A DNA stretch of 45,180 bases from an uncultured Lachnospiraceae bacterium (GCA_947628705.1 CANRAZ010000012.1:1-45180); one strand, 5' to 3'; counted from the stretch's first letter, positions 1-8,314 are shown. Numbers and translations: made by a program. Notes: a model not told the origin generated them from the sequence alone.

Positions 1-2
1 AA

Positions 3-1280
3 AAGAGAGAAGCGGAGATAGACCGTATTGTTAGAGGCTGTGTCGGCGTCAGAAGAACAACAGGGCAGCATCCAGGGGGCATAGTAGTGCTTCCGCACGG
101 AGAGGAAATTTACACCTTTACACCGGTTCAGCACCCTGCAAACGATATGACAAGCAACATTATAACAACTCATTTTGATTACCACAGCATTGACCATAAT
201 CTTCTGAAGCTGGATATACTGGGACATGATGACCCGACGATGATCCGCTTCCTTGAGGATTTAACGGGGAAAAATGCAAAAGAGTGGCCGATGGACGATC
301 CGAAGGTGATTTCGCTTTTTCAGAGCTGCGAGGCTTTGGGAGTTACCAAGGAGCAAATTGGCTGTGAGCTTGGTTCTCTCGGTCTGCCTGAACTTGGTAC
401 TAATTTTGTAATGAATATGCTTAAGGAAACCAAGCCTAAGAATTTTTCGGACATGATAAGGATTTCCGGACTGTCCCACGGAACGGACGTCTGGACAAAC
501 AATGCGCAGGAGCTGGTTAAGAACGGAAAATGTACTCTTTCAACAGCAATTTGTACCCGAGACGATATCATGACATATCTCATCTTAAAAGGAATTGAAG
601 CAGGAACTTCATTTAAGATAATGGAGAGCGTCCGTAAGGGAAAGGGCCTTACCGAAGAAATGGAAAAGGTGATGGTCGAAAACAATATTCCGGATTGGTA
701 CATATGGTCCTGCAAAAAAATCAAATATATGTTTCCTAAAGCTCATGCCTGTGCTTATGTAATGATGGCTTTCCGTATCGCCTACTGCAAGGTTTATTAT
801 CCTTTGGCATACTATGCGGCATATTTCAGCATACGCGCCGATAATTTTGACTACGAGATGATGGCTCAGGGACTATCCGTACTTCAAAAAAATATGGATA
901 TGATTGACAGCAGGATAAACAGTAAAACAGCCACGCCGAAGGAGGAAGGACTTAAGGACGATATGATGCTGGTCCGTGAAATGTATTGCCGGGGCATCGA
1001 GTTTATGCCTATCGACATCTACCGTGCTAAAGCAAACCGTTTTCAGATAATAGACGGAAAGCTCATGCCTTCCCTCAGCACGATCGGAGGAATGGGAAGC
1101 AAGGCGGCTGATATGGTTGAGTCAGAGGCTCAAAAGGCTCCTTTTGTTTCAAGAAACGAATTTAAAAACAGATGTAAGGTTCCTGCAACAGTGGTTGAAG
1201 TGATGAATAAGCTTGGGCTTTTTGGTAATCTGCCGGAGGACGACCAGCTTTCGTTCTTTGATATGCTTTCCGGCACATAA
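3..1280 (+). CDS. polC: DNA polymerase III alpha subunit, PolC type (3' part only)
   Basis: This is the C-terminal 425 residues of the PolC replicative DNA polymerase of low-G+C Gram-positives; full-length PolC is about 1,430 residues, so roughly the first 70% lies left of the window. The frame is open from base 3 with no start codon, as expected for a truncated gene. Recognisable PolC motifs are TTGQHPGG, FTPVQHPAND and LLKLDILGHDDPT, followed by the C-terminal region with FPKAHACAYVMMAFRIAY and IGGMGSKAAD. The polymerase catalytic aspartates are upstream and not visible. PolC carries out chromosomal strand synthesis in the replisome. I see no convincing terminator in the 190 bases that follow. 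Identification is firm. Confidence 0.96.
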   Translation, partial: KREAEIDRIVRGCVGVRRTTGQHPGGIVVLPHGEEIYTFTPVQHPANDMTSNIITTHFDYHSIDHNLLKLDILGHDDPTMIRFLEDLTGKNAKEWPMDDPKVISLFQSCEALGVTKEQIGCELGSLGLPELGTNFVMNMLKETKPKNFSDMIRISGLSHGTDVWTNNAQELVKNGKCTLSTAICTRDDIMTYLILKGIEAGTSFKIMESVRKGKGLTEEMEKVMVENNIPDWYIWSCKKIKYMFPKAHACAYVMMAFRIAYCKVYYPLAYYAAYFSIRADNFDYEMMAQGLSVLQKNMDMIDSRINSKTATPKEEGLKDDMMLVREMYCRGIEFMPIDIYRAKANRFQIIDGKLMPSLSTIGGMGSKAADMVESEAQKAPFVSRNEFKNRCKVPATVVEVMNKLGLFGNLPEDDQLSFFDMLSGT

Positions 1281-1402
1281 TCAGCATTGGATAATTATTT
1301 TAAAGTACATGTGCAGGCTGAAAAAGTAAATAAATCAGGGCGTCTGTAATTGTATGGCGGCTTTAATTAATGATATGAGTTTATAAAAGAACAGCGCTAA
1401 TG

Positions 1403-1431
1403 TTGACACTATGACCTAGATTTGCTATAAT
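1403..1431 (+). promoter_or_regulatory. Consensus sigma-A promoter for the ABC operon
   Basis: TTGACA at 1403-1408 and TATAAT at 1426-1431 are separated by 17 bp, a perfect match to the housekeeping consensus. The expected start is near 1438. A 7-bp inverted repeat (ATTTATA 1430-1436, TATAAAT 1447-1453) spans the end of the -10 and the presumed start point. It could be an operator or a 5' hairpin, or simply A/T richness. Confidence 0.85.
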
Positions 1432-1471
1432 TTATAAGTAGTACAGTATAAATATAGGAGCGTGGCAAAAC

Positions 1472-1954
1472 GTGAATAAAAGAAAGGTAAAGTTAATTAT
1501 TGCTGCTGTATTTGCAATCCTGCTTGTATACAAAATTTGTTATTGGGTAACGCTTCACCCTACAGGTACTACAAATGGATCTACATATCTCGACAGGTCA
1601 GACGGATTTGACTATTCAAATTTAGTTGTTGATGAGGCGACAGGATTATGTGAAGGCGGCGGACAGAATTGGTACCAACATTGCGTACGTGACTGTAAGG
1701 TAACGATAAAAGGAGAGATTAAATCAGGTTTCTTTCGTTATTCGGTTTATGATGATAATGGAAGGAAGGGGCTTGAAATTGAATTACAGCCTGGAACATA
1801 TGATGAAGAGTATGTAATAGAGTATTTGGGCTATTCTTGTGATGAAGAGGCACTTTTCCCTCCTGAAACGGAAGGTATTTTGGATATTGATTTTTACCCT
1901 CAGGCCACCGGCTTTGATTTGGATGGATTTAAGAAGCAGCCTCCTATGGAGTAA
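1472..1954 (+). CDS. Unknown membrane-anchored extracellular protein, first gene of ABC operon
   Basis: 160 residues beginning at GTG, with AGGAG at 1456-1460. The product has a basic N-terminus (MNKRKVK) and a hydrophobic segment at about residues 8-26 that should act as a signal anchor, leaving about 130 residues outside. The exposed part holds four cysteines in C-x(10)-C-x(3)-C and a later C, and reads like a beta-rich domain (alternating KVTIKGEIKSG, GLEIELQPG). I do not recognise a family. It follows a consensus promoter, and the permease genes start 29 bases downstream, so it probably belongs to the same transcript as the transporter and may be an accessory or substrate-contacting subunit. 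That role is inferred from position only. There is no lipobox. Confidence 0.7.
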   Translation: MNKRKVKLIIAAVFAILLVYKICYWVTLHPTGTTNGSTYLDRSDGFDYSNLVVDEATGLCEGGGQNWYQHCVRDCKVTIKGEIKSGFFRYSVYDDNGRKGLEIELQPGTYDEEYVIEYLGYSCDEEALFPPETEGILDIDFYPQATGFDLDGFKKQPPME

Positions 1955-1983
1955 ATATCGACACTAAGAAAGCAGAATGTATA

Positions 1984-3063
1984 ATGAAATTATTCAGACA
2001 TAAGTATTCAGACATTTTTATGTGTGTTTCATTCCTTATAGCATTTATTGTCATTTTTGTCGTTTTATCCTATGCCGAGCAGATTGAGATGATTAATGAT
2101 GACACTGAAAACGGCAGCTATAAAAGCGAGCTAAGGCTAAATTTTACAAAAGGCAGTGATAAAATTGATTTTGACAGGCTTTTTAATAACGTAGGGGGCG
2201 TAATTCTAATTGAAGATGTTGTTGTTTCCGCTGATGATGTCAATCAGGAATATGCGGCTTCGGTAATTGTTCATTCTGAAGAACCGGTAATGTATGCCTC
2301 AGGCAAATCGGAGATTGATTTAAAGAGCCTTGAAGATGAGGAATACCCTATCGTCCTTGGAAGGTATTTCAGTGCGGTTGCAGGGGATAAAAAGGAGTTT
2401 TCCATAGATTCGGTAAATTATAATGTCATTGGAACGGAAAGAGGTTATAAGTCCGAAGCCTTCGATAAGCAAATAACTCTTTGGTATGATAAAATCGGGA
2501 ATTTTACGAAAACGCATATTGATCAGTCAGATTTATATACGATAAAAATATGCAGTAACACTATGTCTGCTGAAACGGTTTATAATAACATTCTTAAAAA
2601 TATATATGATGTTTGTCCGGGGTGCAGACTGATAGTTCTTCCGGAGCAGTCTGAAAATTTCACAGCCTATGAAAAAAAGGAAAATAAGAATTATTTTTTT
2701 ATCCTTTATCTGTTTTGCATAGTAAACTGTATGATTTCAGCCCAATTCTGGGTAATGGAGAGAAAACATGAAATCGCGGTAAGGCGTGCCTGCGGTTTTT
2801 CAGAGCTAAAGCTTTTCTCCGCACTCTATGCAGACCTTTTGAAGCCTGCGGCTTTCAGCCTGATTCTCTGCATTTTGTTTAAATTCATTGCGGACATAAT
2901 CAGTACGAAAATTCAAATGTTCAGCTTTTCAATGTCGCTCTCAAACATTATCTTTTTGGCTGCGGCGGTTACGGTTTCAACTTTTTTAGCAATGCTTCTT
3001 CCGGTGATCAGTATTGGAAGGGCGGCGTCAGTAAACAGCGTTATCAGAAAAAACATGGGGTGA
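1984..3063 (+). CDS. FtsX-like ABC transporter permease (first of two)
   Basis: A 359-residue membrane protein with the FtsX/MacB permease layout: one transmembrane helix at about 12-31, an extracellular domain to about 235, then three helices at about 236-256, 283-305 and 320-345. The cytoplasmic stretch MERKHEIAVRRACGFSELKL after the second helix is the typical FtsX-family signature that contacts the ATPase. The gene is followed 5 bases later by a second FtsX-like permease and further on by an ATPase, so the two permeases probably form a heterodimer. Such systems usually act as mechanotransmitters or export peptides or antibiotics rather than importing solutes. The substrate cannot be read from the sequence. 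There is no BceS/BceR-type regulator next to it. Confidence 0.82.
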   Translation: MKLFRHKYSDIFMCVSFLIAFIVIFVVLSYAEQIEMINDDTENGSYKSELRLNFTKGSDKIDFDRLFNNVGGVILIEDVVVSADDVNQEYAASVIVHSEEPVMYASGKSEIDLKSLEDEEYPIVLGRYFSAVAGDKKEFSIDSVNYNVIGTERGYKSEAFDKQITLWYDKIGNFTKTHIDQSDLYTIKICSNTMSAETVYNNILKNIYDVCPGCRLIVLPEQSENFTAYEKKENKNYFFILYLFCIVNCMISAQFWVMERKHEIAVRRACGFSELKLFSALYADLLKPAAFSLILCILFKFIADIISTKIQMFSFSMSLSNIIFLAAAVTVSTFLAMLLPVISIGRAASVNSVIRKNMG

Positions 3064-3068
3064 TTTAA

Positions 3069-4322
3069 ATGAAAAACAGAGACATTGCCGTATTTTCAAT
3101 TGACTCGCTTTTTACCAGAAAATGGACGTCTGCTGCCGTGATTGCTATCAGTACCATCACAATGGTGATACTGTATTATATGCTGCTTATGTTTTTTTCG
3201 GAGACCTTTTCATATGACCGTGCGAATAAACTTATCAAGGCGGATAAGGGCAGGCTTGCCAACATTACCGTCGGAAGCACAATGTTATACGATGAAACAT
3301 ATTATGACCGGATACCTGAATTTATAGACGAGCTTGACTCGCTAGAGGGCATTGAACTGTCGGGAGCACACTTTACAACCTTTGCAGTTATTAATGAGCT
3401 GAGTCAAAATGAGGAATACAAAAAAATAAACGGAAATGTAAGCGACAAGCTGAATTTAAAAAAGAATCCCGAGCTTTCCAAATTTCTTGTTACTGATTTT
3501 GATTTGCTTTCTATTTTAGGAATAAGCTACGACCAAAAACTCTACGAAGAGGTTTTAAAGAGCGGCAGAGTGCCCGTTTTGGTTGGAAGCGCCTATAAGG
3601 ATATCGTGAAGCTGCATGAAACCTTAACGACTCCGAAAACAGATTTTGAAGTAATAGGATTTCTGGACAACAGTGACAGGTGGTTTGGAGCTGAGAGCAT
3701 ATCTTTCGATTCGGAAAATGTTATGGAGCTTGATTGTGTTTTTATGGTTCCGAGAGAATATTATCCTAAAAGCAATGATTTTCTTCATTCTATCTTTTGG
3801 TACGCCGATGAAAAAACAGAGTTTGAAGCGGCGGAGGAAAGAGTCGATAAGCTTGCGATGAAACATAATATTGTTTTAAATTCAGTATGTGTCAAAAACA
3901 TTTTCGATGAAGTCTATATTTCAATGAAGGAAACTCTTACAGCCATGGCAGGGGCAATTATTTCCGTTATAATTGTTACGCTGTTCTCCTGTATATCTTC
4001 AAACATAGTGTCAATACTGTTCAGAAAATCAGAGCTTGGCATATATCAGGCTTGCGGAGTTACGGAAAATGAGCTTGGCAAAATGATTTTATTTGAAAGC
4101 ATTATTAAAACGACTGCTTCACTTCTGCTTGGGTTTTACATCGGAATAAAGCTTTTTGAAGAATCTCAATACATAATAAAGGGTCATATGGCTTTGATTA
4201 ACCTCAAGATTTTTGCTGTTATGGCAAGCCTTGGAATAGTTATTATACTGGCGTCTGCCTTGTTCCCGATGCGCTATATCAAAAAAAGAAAACCCAAGGA
4301 TTTCTTAGAGGAATATCTGTAA
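3069..4322 (+). CDS. FtsX-like ABC transporter permease (second of two)
   Basis: 417 residues. One N-terminal helix (about 18-41) is followed by a long extracellular domain (about 43-280) and three C-terminal helices (about 285-310, 340-360 and 380-402). The motif FRKSELGIYQACGVTENELG is the FtsX-family coupling segment. It starts 5 bases after the preceding permease, so the two are translationally linked. It differs from its neighbour in the extracellular domain, consistent with an asymmetric permease pair served by the single ATPase encoded downstream. The C-terminus ends in a basic KKRKPKDFLEEYL, common in FtsX proteins. Substrate unknown. Confidence 0.82.
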   Translation: MKNRDIAVFSIDSLFTRKWTSAAVIAISTITMVILYYMLLMFFSETFSYDRANKLIKADKGRLANITVGSTMLYDETYYDRIPEFIDELDSLEGIELSGAHFTTFAVINELSQNEEYKKINGNVSDKLNLKKNPELSKFLVTDFDLLSILGISYDQKLYEEVLKSGRVPVLVGSAYKDIVKLHETLTTPKTDFEVIGFLDNSDRWFGAESISFDSENVMELDCVFMVPREYYPKSNDFLHSIFWYADEKTEFEAAEERVDKLAMKHNIVLNSVCVKNIFDEVYISMKETLTAMAGAIISVIIVTLFSCISSNIVSILFRKSELGIYQACGVTENELGKMILFESIIKTTASLLLGFYIGIKLFEESQYIIKGHMALINLKIFAVMASLGIVIILASALFPMRYIKKRKPKDFLEEYL

Positions 4323-4417
4323 ATGCTGTTACAGGGCAAACGGGTTGTTTTTAGTTAGAGGTTCGGGACGCTTTAAGCAAAATTATCGGCAAGGATTGCC
4401 GCGTGTATGAATGAAAG

Positions 4418-4561
4418 GCTGTCTGGAAAAAGAACTGCTGTATATGGACTAAAAGCTGTTTGAAAAAGAACTCTGTATATGGGCTAAAAGCTGTCAGGAA
4501 AAAGAGCCGCTGTATATGGGCTAAAAGCTGTCTGAAAAAAACTGCTGTATACGGACTAAAA
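4418..4561 (+). repeat. Four tandem 35/37-bp repeats inside an operon
   Basis: Four direct repeats follow each other without spacers: 4418-4454 (37 bp), 4455-4489 (35 bp), 4490-4526 (37 bp) and 4527-4561 (35 bp). The shared core is GCTGT(C/T)TG, an A-rich tract, CTGTATATGG(A/G)CTAAAA. A fifth, decayed start (ATTGTTTGGAAGG) runs into the Shine-Dalgarno of the ATPase gene. Unit lengths are not multiples of three, so the array is not coding. A short hairpin (CGGCA 4387-4391, TGCCG 4397-4401) lies just before it. The array occupies most of the 263-base gap between permease and ATPase genes that otherwise look like one operon. Confidence 0.9.
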
Positions 4562-4585
4562 ATTGTTTGGAAGGAGAGGACGGTT

Positions 4586-5245
4586 ATGATAAAACTGGTT
4601 GATGTGAGCAAGGATTATTTTACGGGAGGAGTTACCACAAGTGCTCTTAAGAAAATAAACCTTACGGTTGAAAAGGGTGAATATATGGCGGTAATGGGGC
4701 CGTCTGGCTCCGGCAAAAGTACTTTGCTTAACATACTTGGCTGCATGGATTCTCTGACAGGGGGTCAGTATTTTTTTGATGAAACAGAGGTCAGTGCGCT
4801 CAGCGTAAACCGTTTCAATAAATTTAGAAAGGAAAACATCAGCTTTGTCTTCCAGAACTTTGCTTTAATGAACCATTACACGGTATTTGAAAATGCGGAG
4901 CTTCCGCTCATAGCAAAGGGCGTCGGGAAAAAACAAAGAAAGGAAAAGGTGCTTGCAGCGCTTGAAACGGTCGGAATAGCCGACTTGGAAAAGAAGCTTC
5001 CGATGAATATCAGCGGAGGACAGCAGCAGAGATGCGCCATTGCAAGGGCGATCGCGGCTGACACGGAGCTTGTTCTTGCCGACGAGCCTACGGGCGCGCT
5101 TGACAGAGCTACAGGAATGGGAATAATGGACGTGTTTGACGAAGTGAATAAGTCAGGAAAAACAGTTATCATTGTAACCCATGATATTGAGGTCGCAAAG
5201 AGGACAAACAGGATAATCAACATCGTAGACGGACAGATAGTATAG
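4586..5245 (+). CDS. ABC transporter ATP-binding protein, LolD/MacB type
   Basis: 219 residues, the usual length for a stand-alone LolD/MacB-type ATPase. Walker A GPSGSGKST at 38-46, Q-loop glutamine at 89, signature SGGQQ at 142-146, Walker B LVLADE at 161-166 with the adjacent D-loop ALD, and H-loop in VTHD. I start at ATG 4586 because AAGGAGAGG at 4571-4579 is well spaced and this gives the canonical MIKLVDVSKDY start; an in-frame extension upstream only translates the tandem repeats. It should energise the two FtsX-like permeases upstream. The spacing and repeats between permease and ATPase are unusual. I see no strong terminator after it, only a weak AGGA/TCCT stem with a T-rich tail near 5262. 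Confidence 0.93.
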   Translation: MIKLVDVSKDYFTGGVTTSALKKINLTVEKGEYMAVMGPSGSGKSTLLNILGCMDSLTGGQYFFDETEVSALSVNRFNKFRKENISFVFQNFALMNHYTVFENAELPLIAKGVGKKQRKEKVLAALETVGIADLEKKLPMNISGGQQQRCAIARAIAADTELVLADEPTGALDRATGMGIMDVFDEVNKSGKTVIIVTHDIEVAKRTNRIINIVDGQIV

Positions 5246-5303
5246 ATTAATTGCCGCATAGAGGATTTTTCCTTTCTTTTTTCTCCATTTTTTAAAAAAG
5301 TAC

Positions 5304-5332
5304 TTGCTTTTTTCTTTAATCTTTAGTATCAT
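5304..5332 (+). promoter_or_regulatory. Promoter of tRNA-Glu
   Basis: TTGCTT at 5304-5309 and TATCAT at 5327-5332 with a 17-bp spacer, placing the start about 12 bases before the mature tRNA. Both hexamers are close to the sigma-A consensus. Confidence 0.6.
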
Positions 5333-5350
5333 ATCACTTGTTTGAGGCAT

Positions 5351-5422
5351 GGCTTGTTGGTCAAGAGGCTAAGACGTCGCCCTCTCACGGCGAAAACAGG
5401 GGTTCGATTCCCCTACAAGCTG
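5351..5422 (+). tRNA. tRNA-Glu (anticodon CTC)
   Basis: 72 bases that fold as a full cloverleaf: acceptor GGCTTGT/ACAAGCT, D-arm GTC...GAC, anticodon arm TCGCC-CTCTCAC-GGCGA with anticodon CTC (reads GAG), and T-arm AGGGG-TTCGATT-CCCCT. The anticodon arm and T-arm match bacterial tRNA-Glu. Position 1-72 is a G-U wobble, the discriminator is G, and no CCA is encoded, so CCA must be added afterwards. It has its own promoter and terminator. Confidence 0.95.
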
Positions 5423-5427
5423 CTTGC

Positions 5428-5459
5428 TACGGAAAGTCGAATGGCTTTCCGTATTTTTT
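5428..5459 (+). terminator. Intrinsic terminator after tRNA-Glu
   Basis: Perfect 9-bp stem TACGGAAAG (5428-5436) / CTTTCCGTA (5445-5453) with an 8-base loop, followed by six T residues (5454-5459). It separates the tRNA from alaS. Confidence 0.88.
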
Positions 5460-5466
5460 ATTCAGC

Positions 5467-5560
5467 TATTTGTGCCGAGAACGTCACAAATATGCCATAA
5501 TCCGGCACAAAAAATTCTTTTAATATTTCTGTGCGGTCTTTCAAACGATAACGTTCTCGG
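5467..5560 (+). promoter_or_regulatory. Dyad-rich promoter/leader of alaS
   Basis: An 8-bp perfect inverted repeat TATTTGTG (5467-5474) / CACAAATA (5485-5492) encloses the 10 bases CCGAGAACGT (5475-5484). These 10 bases are exactly complementary to ACGTTCTCGG at 5551-5560, just before the alaS Shine-Dalgarno. A competing 9-bp pairing TTTGTGCCG (5469-5477) / CGGCACAAA (5503-5511) is also possible. TGCCATAAT at 5493-5501 fits an extended -10 element, so the first dyad may be a DNA operator covering the -35 region. If transcription starts upstream, the same bases could form a pseudoknot. There is no T-box motif. Confidence 0.5.
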
Positions 5561-5573
5561 AATGGAGATATCT

Positions 5574-8213
5574 ATGAAGTTCTACGGTGAAAATGAACTC
5601 AGGCGAATGTATCTTGAGTTTTTTGAAAGTAAAGGTCATCTTAAAATGAACAGCTTTTCGCTTGTTCCAAGCAACGATAAAAGCCTGCTTCTAATAAATG
5701 CGGGAATGGCTCCGTTAAAGCCTTATTTTACTGGGCAGGAGATTCCTCCAAGAAAGAGAGTTACGACCTGTCAGAAATGTATCAGAACCGGCGATATAGA
5801 AAACGTTGGAAAGACAGCCAGACACCTTACCTTCTTTGAAATGCTCGGTAATTTTTCCTTCGGAGATTACTTTAAAAAAGAGGCGATCAGCTGGTCATGG
5901 GAATTTCTGACCGAGGTTATCGGGCTTGATCCGGACAGACTTTATCCGTCGATTTATGTTGATGACGATGAGGCCTTTGAAATATGGAACAAGCAGCAGG
6001 GAATTCCTGCCGAAAGAATTTTCCGCTTCGGCAAGGAGGACAATTTCTGGGAGCATGGCGCAGGCCCTTGCGGTCCGTGCTCTGAGATTTATTACGACAG
6101 AGGCGAGAAGTATGGCTGCGGAAAGCCTGACTGTACGGTAGGCTGTGACTGTGACCGTTACATGGAAGTATGGAACAATGTCTTTACCCAGTTTGACGGA
6201 GACGGAAAGGGCGGCTACGTCGAGCTTGCCAATAAAAACATAGACACGGGAATGGGACTTGAAAGACTTGCGGTAGTTGTTCAGGATGTTGATTCCGTTT
6301 TTGATATCGACACAATGAAGGCAATAAGAGACGCAGTTTGCGCGTTGTGCGGCGCTAAGTACCACACTGACGATAAAAAAGATGTTTCTATCCGCTTGAT
6401 TACGGATCATATCCGTTCCGTTGCCTTTATGGCAAGCGACGGAATTCTCCCTTCAAACGAGGGCAGGGGCTATGTAATGAGGAGGCTTCTTAGACGTGCC
6501 GCAAGACACGGAAGACTGCTTGGCATTGACGGACTTTTCCTTGCAAAGCTTGCCCAGACTGTAATTGACGAGTCAAAGGACGGCTATCCTGAGCTTGAGG
6601 AAAAAAAGGAACATATTTTAAGCGTTCTTACGCTTGAAGAAGAAAAATTCAATAAGACGATAGACCAAGGGCTTGGTATTCTTGGAGAGCTTGAAAACAG
6701 GCTTGCTTCGGAAGGACGGAGCGTTCTTAGCGGAGAGGATGCGTTCAAGCTGTACGACACCTATGGCTTCCCGCTTGACCTCACGATGGAAATACTTGCC
6801 GATAAAGGCTTTACCGTTGATGAAGAGGGCTTTAAAAGGGCAATGGATAATCAGCGGGAGACTGCCAGAAAAGCAAGAAAGACAACTAACTACATGGGCG
6901 CTGACGCGACGGTTTACGATGAGATAAATCCTGAAATAACATCGGAGTTTGTCGGCTATGACAGGCTGGAGGCTGTTTCTAAGGTATCGGTTCTTACAAC
7001 GGACACTGAGCTGACGGGAGAGCTTATTAAAGGGCAGCAGGGTACGGTAATTACCGATGAAACGCCGTTCTACGCTACGATGGGCGGTCAAAAGGCGGAC
7101 ATAGGCGTGATATGCACGGATAACGCCATTTTTAAGGTCGAAGATGTTATCAAGCTTAAAGGCGGCAGAATTGGGCATGTCGGAGTTGTTGCGGAAGGCA
7201 CGTTAAGCCTTGGCGACAGGGTTACGCTTAAGGTCGATGAAGCTTACAGACAGGCAACCTGTAAGAATCACTCGGCTACCCACCTTCTTCAGAAAGCCTT
7301 AAGAACCGTTCTCGGAAATCATGTGGAGCAGCACGGCTCTTTTGTTTCGGACGACAGGCTGAGATTTGACTTTTCACATTTTCAGGCAATGACCGCAGAG
7401 GAAATTGCAAGGGTTGAGGAAATTGTAAACAAAGCCATTGCAGATAATTATGATGTAGTTACAAACGTAATGAGCATTGATGAAGCCAGAAAGACCGGCG
7501 CAATGGCGCTTTTCGGAGAAAAGTACGGCGAAAGCGTGCGGGTTGTTGATATGGGAGGCTTCAGTATTGAACTTTGCGGCGGCACTCATGTTAAAAATAC
7601 CGGCAGCATCGGAACCTTTAAAATTTTGTCTGAGTCCGGAATTGCAGCCGGCGTAAGACGTATTGAAGCAATAACGGCCGACAATGTGTTCGCTTATTAT
7701 TCAAAGCTTGAAAGCGAGCTTGGCAGAGCCGCAGCACTTCTTAAATGCGATAATGCTTCTGTTGAAAGAAAAATAGCTTCACTTCTTGAAGACGTTAAGG
7801 CTTTACAGTCCGAGAATGAAAAGCTTAAAGCAAAGCTTGCAAACTCTTCTGCGTCGGACATTCTTTCGAAGGCGGTAGACTGCGGCGGTATTAAAGCTCT
7901 TTCAGCAAAAATCAGCGACGCTGATATGAATTCCCTTAGAAACCTTGGAGATCAGATGAAGGGCAAGCTGGGAGAGTGCGTTATCCTTCTCGCGTCCGCT
8001 TCCGGAGATAAGGTAAATCTCGTTGCTATGGCGTCAGACGGTGCGGTAAAGGCAGGCGCACATGCAGGAAATCTCATTAAAGAAGTTGCTTCTCTTGTTG
8101 GAGGAGGCGGCGGCGGACGTCCTAATATGGCTCAGGCAGGCGGCAAAAACGTCGGAGGGATCGACAATTGCGTTGCAAAAGCGCTTGAGGTTATTAAGGC
8201 TCAGCTTTCATAG
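5574..8213 (+). CDS. alaS: Alanine--tRNA ligase
   Basis: 879 residues, normal for bacterial AlaRS, which charges tRNA-Ala and hydrolyses mischarged Ser/Gly-tRNA-Ala. The class II catalytic domain opens with MKFYGENELRRMYLEFFESK and FSLVPSNDKSLLLINAGMAP. The editing domain has the zinc-binding HSATH (H566, H570) and CGGTH (C668, H672), and the C-terminal DHHA1 domain has the glycine-rich GGGGGGRPNMAQAGGK. I chose ATG 5574 because GGAG at 5564-5567 is 6 bases upstream and it gives the family N-terminus; ATG 5562 would add four residues. It is monocistronic between the tRNA terminator and the rpsU promoter. No T-box leader is present, so regulation must use another device. Confidence 0.97.
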   Translation: MKFYGENELRRMYLEFFESKGHLKMNSFSLVPSNDKSLLLINAGMAPLKPYFTGQEIPPRKRVTTCQKCIRTGDIENVGKTARHLTFFEMLGNFSFGDYFKKEAISWSWEFLTEVIGLDPDRLYPSIYVDDDEAFEIWNKQQGIPAERIFRFGKEDNFWEHGAGPCGPCSEIYYDRGEKYGCGKPDCTVGCDCDRYMEVWNNVFTQFDGDGKGGYVELANKNIDTGMGLERLAVVVQDVDSVFDIDTMKAIRDAVCALCGAKYHTDDKKDVSIRLITDHIRSVAFMASDGILPSNEGRGYVMRRLLRRAARHGRLLGIDGLFLAKLAQTVIDESKDGYPELEEKKEHILSVLTLEEEKFNKTIDQGLGILGELENRLASEGRSVLSGEDAFKLYDTYGFPLDLTMEILADKGFTVDEEGFKRAMDNQRETARKARKTTNYMGADATVYDEINPEITSEFVGYDRLEAVSKVSVLTTDTELTGELIKGQQGTVITDETPFYATMGGQKADIGVICTDNAIFKVEDVIKLKGGRIGHVGVVAEGTLSLGDRVTLKVDEAYRQATCKNHSATHLLQKALRTVLGNHVEQHGSFVSDDRLRFDFSHFQAMTAEEIARVEEIVNKAIADNYDVVTNVMSIDEARKTGAMALFGEKYGESVRVVDMGGFSIELCGGTHVKNTGSIGTFKILSESGIAAGVRRIEAITADNVFAYYSKLESELGRAAALLKCDNASVERKIASLLEDVKALQSENEKLKAKLANSSASDILSKAVDCGGIKALSAKISDADMNSLRNLGDQMKGKLGECVILLASASGDKVNLVAMASDGAVKAGAHAGNLIKEVASLVGGGGGGRPNMAQAGGKNVGGIDNCVAKALEVIKAQLS

Positions 8214-8285
8214 TGCGTGTTATTTCCGAATTGAAACATATATGACGGTAATAATAAAAACAGGCATAAAAAAATCATAAATTTG

Positions 8286-8313
8286 TTGACTATATTACAA
8301 TTTATGTTATAAT
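8286..8313 (+). promoter_or_regulatory. Promoter of rpsU
   Basis: TTGACT (8286-8291) and TATAAT (8308-8313) separated by 16 bp. The predicted start falls near 8320, inside the hairpin annotated next. Confidence 0.8.
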
Positions 8314-8314
8314 A

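Noticed and set aside
4418-4561. CRISPR array
   Set aside because: Repeat units abut directly with no unique spacers, and no cas genes are near.
4460-4585. Extended N-terminus of the ABC ATPase through the repeats
   Set aside because: The frame only translates the tandem repeats, and a strong Shine-Dalgarno at 4571-4579 serves ATG 4586.
5424-5573. T-box riboswitch in front of alaS
   Set aside because: Only about 120 bases lie between the tRNA terminator and alaS, too short for a T-box, and no T-box consensus (AGGGTGGNACCGCG-like) is present.
5895-6410. 171-codon open frame antisense to alaS
   Set aside because: It lies wholly within a conserved part of alaS, has no ribosome site and shows no family features; it is a shadow of the coding frame. 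The same holds for 6618-7178 (minus).
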